From positions 83,350-124,096 of the forward strand of contig JAIEOU010000003.1 of assembly GCA_019750255.1 (NCBI GenBank): a stretch of DNA of 40,747 nt, read 5' to 3'. The stretch is from Patescibacteria group bacterium. Lineage in GTDB: Bacteria; Patescibacteriota; Minisyncoccia; Phycocordibacterales; UBA918. Position numbers and translations under genes: made by a program. Below, one piece after another: positions 36,073 through 40,747 of the stretch (positions are counted from its first letter, which is position 1; each line of letters begins with the position of its first letter). The notes beneath the pieces are model-generated. The model did no database searches, was not told where the DNA came from, and saw only the letters and a program-made list of their open reading frames with translations.

Positions 36073-36936
36073 ATGACCTGGCAGTACATCGATACCCACG
36101 CCCACGTAAATCTCTCTGCTTTTAACGGTGACCGTGAGGTGGTGCTTGCTCGCGCCTATGAAGCTGGGGTGGCACACATCAATATCGGTACAAAGCGAAG
36201 TACGAGTGCGCGGGCGGTAGAGATTGCCGAGGCGCACGATGATGGGAGTAATACGATTTGGGCAATTGTCGGTCTTCATCCCATTCAAACTACACCAGGC
36301 AGTCATGGCGAGGAAGAAATTGGTGAGGGTGGTGTGCCGTTTGTGTCGCGCGGTGAAGTGTTTGATGTTGAGTACTACCGTGCGCTCGCACGTCATAAAA
36401 AAGTGGTGGGGATAGGGGAGTGTGGTTTTGATTATTACCACTGTGACGCGAGTACCTACGAAGCGCAGGAGGATGCCTTTATTGCGCAGATACGACTCGC
36501 TAATGAGCTTAAGCTCCCGCTCATGATCCACACCCGTGACCCAAAGCCGGGCGAACCAACTCCAACGGGTAATAGTGCCTACGACGACGTGCTCCGACTG
36601 CTCCGTGAACATGCCGTCGTACCAGGGAACGTGCATTTTTATGCCGGCTCTGACGAACAGGCAAAGCAGTTTTTTGATATTGGTTTCACTATTTCGTTTA
36701 CGGGGGTGATTACCTTTGCTAGGGCCTACGAAGAGCTTGTCAAAGCAGTCCCTCTTGACCGTATGCATGCCGAGACCGACTGTCCCTACGTAGCGCCCGT
36801 GCCCTACCGTGGGCAGCGCTGTGAGCCAGCGCACGTGATTGAGGTGGTAAAGAAAATTGCAGATTTGAAGAATCTTGATATTAGAGTGGTGAGTGAGCAG
36901 TTGGCAGAAAACGCGCGGAGCTTGTACGGGCTGTAG
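36073..36936 (+). CDS. TatD-family metal-dependent hydrolase
   Basis: YIDTHAHVNLSAF...GLHP...GIGECGFDYY...PLMIHTRD...ETDCPYVAPVPYRG. Confidence 0.93.
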   Translation: MTWQYIDTHAHVNLSAFNGDREVVLARAYEAGVAHINIGTKRSTSARAVEIAEAHDDGSNTIWAIVGLHPIQTTPGSHGEEEIGEGGVPFVSRGEVFDVEYYRALARHKKVVGIGECGFDYYHCDASTYEAQEDAFIAQIRLANELKLPLMIHTRDPKPGEPTPTGNSAYDDVLRLLREHAVVPGNVHFYAGSDEQAKQFFDIGFTISFTGVITFARAYEELVKAVPLDRMHAETDCPYVAPVPYRGQRCEPAHVIEVVKKIADLKNLDIRVVSEQLAENARSLYGL

Positions 36937-37003
36937 CGTCAGAGCTTGTTTTAAAAGATGGTGTTTGGTAGGGTAGGAACCGAACCAGTTAAGGGATGTT
37001 CCA

Positions 37004-37291
37004 ATGACCACAGTTAGCGGCAGTAGAAACTACCCGCTATGCGATTACTCTGTATCCGATCCGAGTAGTGATGGGGAGGGTATCATCGAGTGCATGAGAG
37101 CCTCTCGTCACCAAGGTCCCTGTATGGGCATAGATTGCACAGAGCAAACCGTTCTGTGGTGTCGCCTCGTGTGTGATGGCTGTGACGCCCGAGGGTGCGC
37201 GGATGACCCAGTCATTAGCTGCCCCTTTGATGGTGATGTCGAAGCGGCGCTGGCGGGAGCGCAGAAGCTCCCGTGTCTACAGAAACACTGA
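37004..37291 (+). CDS. Small cysteine-rich hypothetical protein
   Basis: 95 aa with 10 Cys, including WCRLVCDGCDARGCADDPVISC; followed by its own terminator. Confidence 0.5.
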   Translation: MTTVSGSRNYPLCDYSVSDPSSDGEGIIECMRASRHQGPCMGIDCTEQTVLWCRLVCDGCDARGCADDPVISCPFDGDVEAALAGAQKLPCLQKH

Positions 37292-37295
37292 AACG

Positions 37296-37330
37296 AAACG
37301 GCGCGAATCCATCCTGGGTTCGCGCCGTTT
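37296..37330 (+). terminator. Terminator after Cys-rich ORF
   Basis: AAACGGCGCGAA...TTCGCGCCGTTT. Confidence 0.85.
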
Positions 37331-37347
37331 GAACGTCTCCTGGTTTC

Positions 37348-38280
37348 TTAATCGAAGATGCTCACGAGGTACTCGTCAATCTTACGTTGCTCCCAGTCGT
37401 AGAAGTGAACGTCGGCAGCATGCAGGTCTCGAGCGAGGTCTTCGCCGACAAATCTCCAGTGCCAAGGCTCGTAGACGTAGAAACTATTATTTTCGGGATA
37501 GGAAAGTATGAAACCGTACTTGTGAGCATTTTCTTGCAGCCACGTGTAGGCGGGAGTGGCCGCAAAACTAGTGTACGGTCCGCCGACCGCTGGGGTGGTC
37601 AGGTCGAGTGTTGTGCCGAGTTGGTGCTCAGAAAAGCCTTGGTCTGCCGAAAAGGCATTGGCGCCCGTTCCGTATTGCTGGGTGTATTGACCCTTTAATT
37701 CATTTTGTTCATCAAATGAACGGTATGCCGACACTACTTTTAAATCAATGGCGTCGTCAGCGGCGTCGTCAAGCATTTCTTTTAAAAACTTCCAGGCCGA
37801 GGCATGAAAATATTGTTCCTTCCTGCCGGGAAGTACATAGGAATCGTCAATTTTGGTGAGGCGTTGGGGAATGTAGTTTTCGTTTAAAAAGTACACCTTT
37901 GAGTACTTTTGTAGCAACTCTTTGTCGGTCTTTGAGAGCTTGTCGAGCACGCCAATGGTACCGGCGAGGTCATCGAGCTGATCTTCGAATTCTTCGTTGC
38001 GGTTTTGTTCACGGTCGAGGTCTCGCTCGGTCTCACGCAGTTCTTCCTCGGTTATGGAGAGTCGATAAGCGAGGTCAGTGATGGTGGAGCTGGCCTGTGC
38101 ACGTTCGACTACCAGAGTATTGGAAGAGGAGGCGTTTTCGAGTAAAAAGAAGTTTCGCTCCTTTAAGAGCATATCAATGTGGGAACGCTGGGTCAGGTGC
38201 TGCCAGGTTAGGTAGGTGGTTGTCACTGCAAGGGTAAGGGTAATAACCCCCAGGGCATAGACGAGATAGGAACGCTGCAT
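37348..38280 (-). CDS. D-alanyl-D-alanine carboxypeptidase, VanY/M15B-like, with coiled-coil stalk
   Basis: VVSAYRSFDEQNELK...GFSEHQLGTTLDLTTP...EPWHWRFVG; N-terminal TM and coiled coil. Confidence 0.9.
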   Translation of the reverse strand: MQRSYLVYALGVITLTLAVTTTYLTWQHLTQRSHIDMLLKERNFFLLENASSSNTLVVERAQASSTITDLAYRLSITEEELRETERDLDREQNRNEEFEDQLDDLAGTIGVLDKLSKTDKELLQKYSKVYFLNENYIPQRLTKIDDSYVLPGRKEQYFHASAWKFLKEMLDDAADDAIDLKVVSAYRSFDEQNELKGQYTQQYGTGANAFSADQGFSEHQLGTTLDLTTPAVGGPYTSFAATPAYTWLQENAHKYGFILSYPENNSFYVYEPWHWRFVGEDLARDLHAADVHFYDWEQRKIDEYLVSIFD

Positions 38281-38369
38281 GTAGGGCTTATTCTACCATG
38301 TTCCGTAATGCTTGAAGCGGGGCAGTTTTTATGGTAGGGTGTGCCCGTTACTAGTAAGCAGTTTTGCAC

Positions 38370-38915
38370 ATGCAAGAAAGCACAATGCCGGCGGTTGAGG
38401 CCGAAGTGGTTGGAAACGAGCGCGAGCCCGTAGCCTACGAGTTCGCCTTCCACATTCTTCCAACAGTCGCCGAAGGGGAAGTCGAGAGTGTTTACAACAC
38501 CCTCAAAGAGCATATTACAAAGGCTGGAGGCACTATCTTTGACACGGAAGCACCAGAGCGTTTTGATCTCGCCTACGGCGTGGTTAAGTACCTCGAAGGT
38601 CGCAACCGGGTATTTACAAGCGCGTATTTCGGTTGGATTCGCTTCCATCTCACGCCCGCTGCGCTCGCAGGCCTTACCGAAGACATCGATGGCGTCAAAG
38701 AACTCCTCCGTTACCTCCTTATTCGCCTCACGCGTGAAGAAGAACAGGCACCGTTTCGTTTTCACGAAGCATTGGCTGAAACTCGCGTAAAGACGATTGG
38801 GACTCCCGATGGTGAAGTGATTGCTGCCGATGCTGAAGTGGTAGAAGAAGTAGTTGAAGGTGCTCCAGAAGTGGCCGTTGCTGACGCAACCGTCTCTGGC
38901 GAGGAGGTAAAGTAG
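38370..38915 (+). CDS. rpsF: 30S ribosomal protein S6 with N- and C-terminal extensions
   Basis: YEFAFHILPTVAEGEVESVYNTLKEHITKAGGTIFDTEAPERFDLAYGVVKYLEGRNRVFTSAYFGWIRF; upstream of ssb and rpsR. Confidence 0.88.
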   Translation: MQESTMPAVEAEVVGNEREPVAYEFAFHILPTVAEGEVESVYNTLKEHITKAGGTIFDTEAPERFDLAYGVVKYLEGRNRVFTSAYFGWIRFHLTPAALAGLTEDIDGVKELLRYLLIRLTREEEQAPFRFHEALAETRVKTIGTPDGEVIAADAEVVEEVVEGAPEVAVADATVSGEEVK

Positions 38916-38963
38916 TAGGTATACTAATAGGGTAATAACCCTAACCACCTACGAATTCACTCT

Positions 38964-39410
38964 ATGTACCTCAACAAGGCGATGGTCTACGGTAACCTTA
39001 CCCGCGATCCAGAAATGAAGGCACTGCCAAGCGGTATGAGCATCTGCTCGTTCTCACTAGCCACTAACCGCGTCTACAACGACCGGGACGGCAAGCGTCA
39101 GGAACAGACTGACTACCACAACGTTGTGGTATTCGGAAAGCAGGCGGAAACCACCGCTAAGTACCTCACGAAGGGCAGTAGCACGTATGTCGAGGGCCGG
39201 ATGCAGACACGTAGTTGGGAAAAGGATGGCCAGAAGCAGTATCGTACCGAGATTGTCGCTGACCGCGTACAGTTTGGCCCACGTACGGGTGGTAGTGGTG
39301 GAGCGGCTCCGGCTGCTTCAGCCGCGGGGGGTAATAACCCCGACGACCGCGCACCGGCGCTTCCGGATTATCCAGAGGAAGAGATCAATCCTGAAGACAT
39401 TCCCTTCTAG
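38964..39410 (+). CDS. ssb: Single-stranded DNA-binding protein
   Basis: NKAMVYGNLTRDPEMKALPSGMSICSFSLATNRVYND...YHNVVVFGKQAETTAKYLTKGSSTYVEGRMQTRSW; C-terminal DIPF. Confidence 0.97.
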   Translation: MYLNKAMVYGNLTRDPEMKALPSGMSICSFSLATNRVYNDRDGKRQEQTDYHNVVVFGKQAETTAKYLTKGSSTYVEGRMQTRSWEKDGQKQYRTEIVADRVQFGPRTGGSGGAAPAASAAGGNNPDDRAPALPDYPEEEINPEDIPF

Positions 39411-39573
39411 AGCACACCACCGGCCCAGCTACTTTGTTGGCGCTATCGTAAAAACGTTCACCGTACACCTACGTACGCCTCACGTTTTTACTCCGCGCCG
39501 CCGCGTATCTGAACCAGTGGCTGCACTCTAGAATCAGGCCGCTGACGTTCCGCTGATTAAAATTAAAAATATG

Positions 39574-39628
39574 CAGGTTGCCACCGTTACTTTTTTCGCT
39601 TTGATGCTCAAAAGTAACGAGGCAACTG
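39574..39628 (-). ncRNA. Candidate structured RNA (element C), minus strand, between ssb and rpsR
   Basis: Minus strand CAG-TTGCC-T-CGTTACTTTT / AAAAGTAACG-GT-GGCAA-C-CTG with loop GAGCATCAAAGCGAA. Confidence 0.45.
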
Positions 39629-39696
39629 ACTAAGGAAAACATAGTCTCAGCTCCGCTGCTCCTTGTTTCTCCTCATTATTAGATAAAAGTATTCCC

Positions 39697-39900
39697 ATGG
39701 AAAAGCACAACCTCCACAAGAAAGCCCCGGTCGAACACGTCGACTACAAAGACATTACCCGTCTGGGAGCCCTCGTAAACCCACACGCTCGTATCCTCAA
39801 CCGCCGCCGCACCGGCTTTACTGCCAAGCAGCAGCGCGACCTCTCACGAGGCATCAAGCGCGCTCGATTTATGGCCCTCATGCCGTACATCCAACACTAA
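39697..39900 (+). CDS. rpsR: 30S ribosomal protein S18
   Basis: VDYKDITRLGALVNPHARILNRRRTGFTAKQQRDLSRGIKRARFMALMPYI. Confidence 0.95.
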   Translation: MEKHNLHKKAPVEHVDYKDITRLGALVNPHARILNRRRTGFTAKQQRDLSRGIKRARFMALMPYIQH

Positions 39901-39910
39901 GCAGAAACAA

Positions 39911-39930
39911 AGAGCGGCGTAAGCCGCTCT
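39911..39930 (+). terminator. Terminator after rpsR
   Basis: AGAGCGGC-GTAA-GCCGCTCT then TATGTTTT. Confidence 0.75.
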
Positions 39931-39943
39931 TATGTTTTGCTTA

Positions 39944-40073
39944 CGTGGGCGCTTCACTAGTTTCGACCCTTAAAGGGAGAAACTGGTGGCAGCGAGCCAC
40001 GGTGAACACTCCAAATAGTACTTCCAGTATCAAACACTTCGGCGGATTGTCCCTTCACAGGGACAATCCGCCG
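39944..40073 (+). ncRNA. Candidate structured RNA (element B): three-stem hairpin plus linker plus terminator
   Basis: CGTGG-G-CGCT-T-CACTAGTTTC / GAAACTGGTG-GC-AGCG-AG-CCACG with loop GACCCTTAAAGGGA; terminator CGGCGGATTGTCCC-TTCACA-GGGACAATCCGCCG (40040-40073). Confidence 0.55.
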
Positions 40074-40355
40074 ATTTGTGTGTGCAAAGATAGTCCGTAT
40101 GGTAAACAGGCGCGGCTAGTCTCCTCTCCTCAGTGTTTGAAAAAAGTAACGGAGGCGAGTTGAGGTGAGGCGAGCTTGAAATTAGATACTATATTATTTA
40201 ATCGAGAAGTTCTGATCATTCGCGAGAGGGAATAGCTAAAAACACCAGCACGCACGTGTGGGTTTTTTGTTGAGTCTGTAATGCTTTAAAGGCCGTTCAC
40301 CTCAATAAAGCCTTATTTTTATAGCCGCTTATAAGTGCTCGGAGTGGGGAATTTA

Positions 40356-40384
40356 TTGCTTTTTAGAAAAAATTATGCTATAGT
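40356..40384 (+). promoter_or_regulatory. Promoter (TTGCTT-17 nt-TATAGT)
   Basis: -35 at 40356-40361, -10 at 40379-40384 with upstream TG. Confidence 0.6.
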
Positions 40385-40433
40385 ATATTTCTAGTGAAAG
40401 GATGTCCTCTCACTAAGATTGGAGGAAAGGTCA

Positions 40434-40568
40434 ATGAACAAACTGTGTTCGAGAGATCAGGATTTTCAAGACATGGAGTCCCGTCCAGGTGCAGGTGGTG
40501 CCGGAATCTTCGGCTTAACCCTGATACTTGCGGTCCTCTATATCCTCATCGCGAATCTCTTTTTCTGA
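40434..40568 (+). CDS. Small single-TM protein (44 aa)
   Basis: RBS GGAGGAAAGG; MNKLCSRDQDFQDMESRPGAGGAGIFGLTLILAVLYILIANLFF; promoter at 40356-40384. Missed by the 60-aa ORF cutoff. Confidence 0.6.
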   Translation: MNKLCSRDQDFQDMESRPGAGGAGIFGLTLILAVLYILIANLFF

Positions 40569-40747
40569 AAGACGCGCATTGTCGGGAAATCATCAGGTTC
40601 CGGAAGTAGCGGCGAAATTACCCTTAGGGTAGCTTCGCACGCACTCCCGGGCCTTTCATTTTTTATACTACTTAGACTCAAACCCCAACTGCACTAATAC
40701 CAAATAGTTTAGCAAACGATTCTTCTGGTGTCTCCCAGTTTAATGTC

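Noticed and set aside
36034-37011. 325-aa minus-strand ORF antisense to tatD
   Set aside because: Shadow ORF opposite a confident TatD hydrolase; composition not protein-like.
38223-38948. 241-aa minus-strand ORF antisense to rpsF
   Set aside because: Opposite a confident rpsF in a conserved rpsF-ssb-rpsR order.
1-40747. CRISPR array, prophage or transposon
   Set aside because: No regularly spaced direct repeats, no terminal inverted repeats with a transposase, no phage structural genes seen; the HNH gene alone is insufficient.
1-40747. Alternative genetic code (UGA = Gly, as in some CPR)
   Set aside because: Conserved genes read normally and several end at TGA (e.g. the DUF2256-like gene at 5271), consistent with UGA as stop.

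Overview
The window looks like a compact bacterial chromosome segment. Gene content and style (short coding-dense operons, fused ThyX, L19/S6 with acidic tails, standard code with TGA as stop) suggest Candidatus Patescibacteria/CPR, Parcubacteria-like; that assignment is inference. Recognisable genes: rluA-like (left-truncated), rplS, tRNA-Leu(GAG), an HExxH protease, a photolyase-related gene with DUF2256 and SOUL neighbours, an SGNH hydrolase, tRNA-His with a frameshifted HNH gene, YibE/F, mscL, nrdB-nrdA, a matrixin-like protease, SIMPL, secE-nusG, rplK, NUDIX, dcd, double-domain thyX, tmk, dut, glyA, DUF2914, ileS, recO-like, glyS, an XRE regulator, metG, tatD, a VanY-like peptidase, and rpsF-ssb-rpsR. 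I saw no CRISPR array, IS element, rRNA or prophage module. Main leads: (1) a small family of intergenic structured RNAs (17.3, 39.6 and 39.95 kb) with the same internal-loop architecture, compensatory stem changes and, in two members, an identical loop GAGCATCAAAGCGAA; (2) an isoleucyl-tRNA synthetase with a complete histidine-phosphatase domain inserted in its catalytic body; (3) a class I RNR with its ATP-cone on NrdB and a NrdA that lacks the C-terminal redox cysteines; (4) both tRNA genes having terminators whose inverted repeats extend into the mature tRNA 3' end; (5) a photolyase-family protein lacking the Fe-S cysteines, in a divergent pair with DUF2256; (6) a fused ThyX with its signature motif split between halves, within a near-complete dTTP synthesis cluster. 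All calls come from reading the sequence and ORF track; no searches or folding were run.
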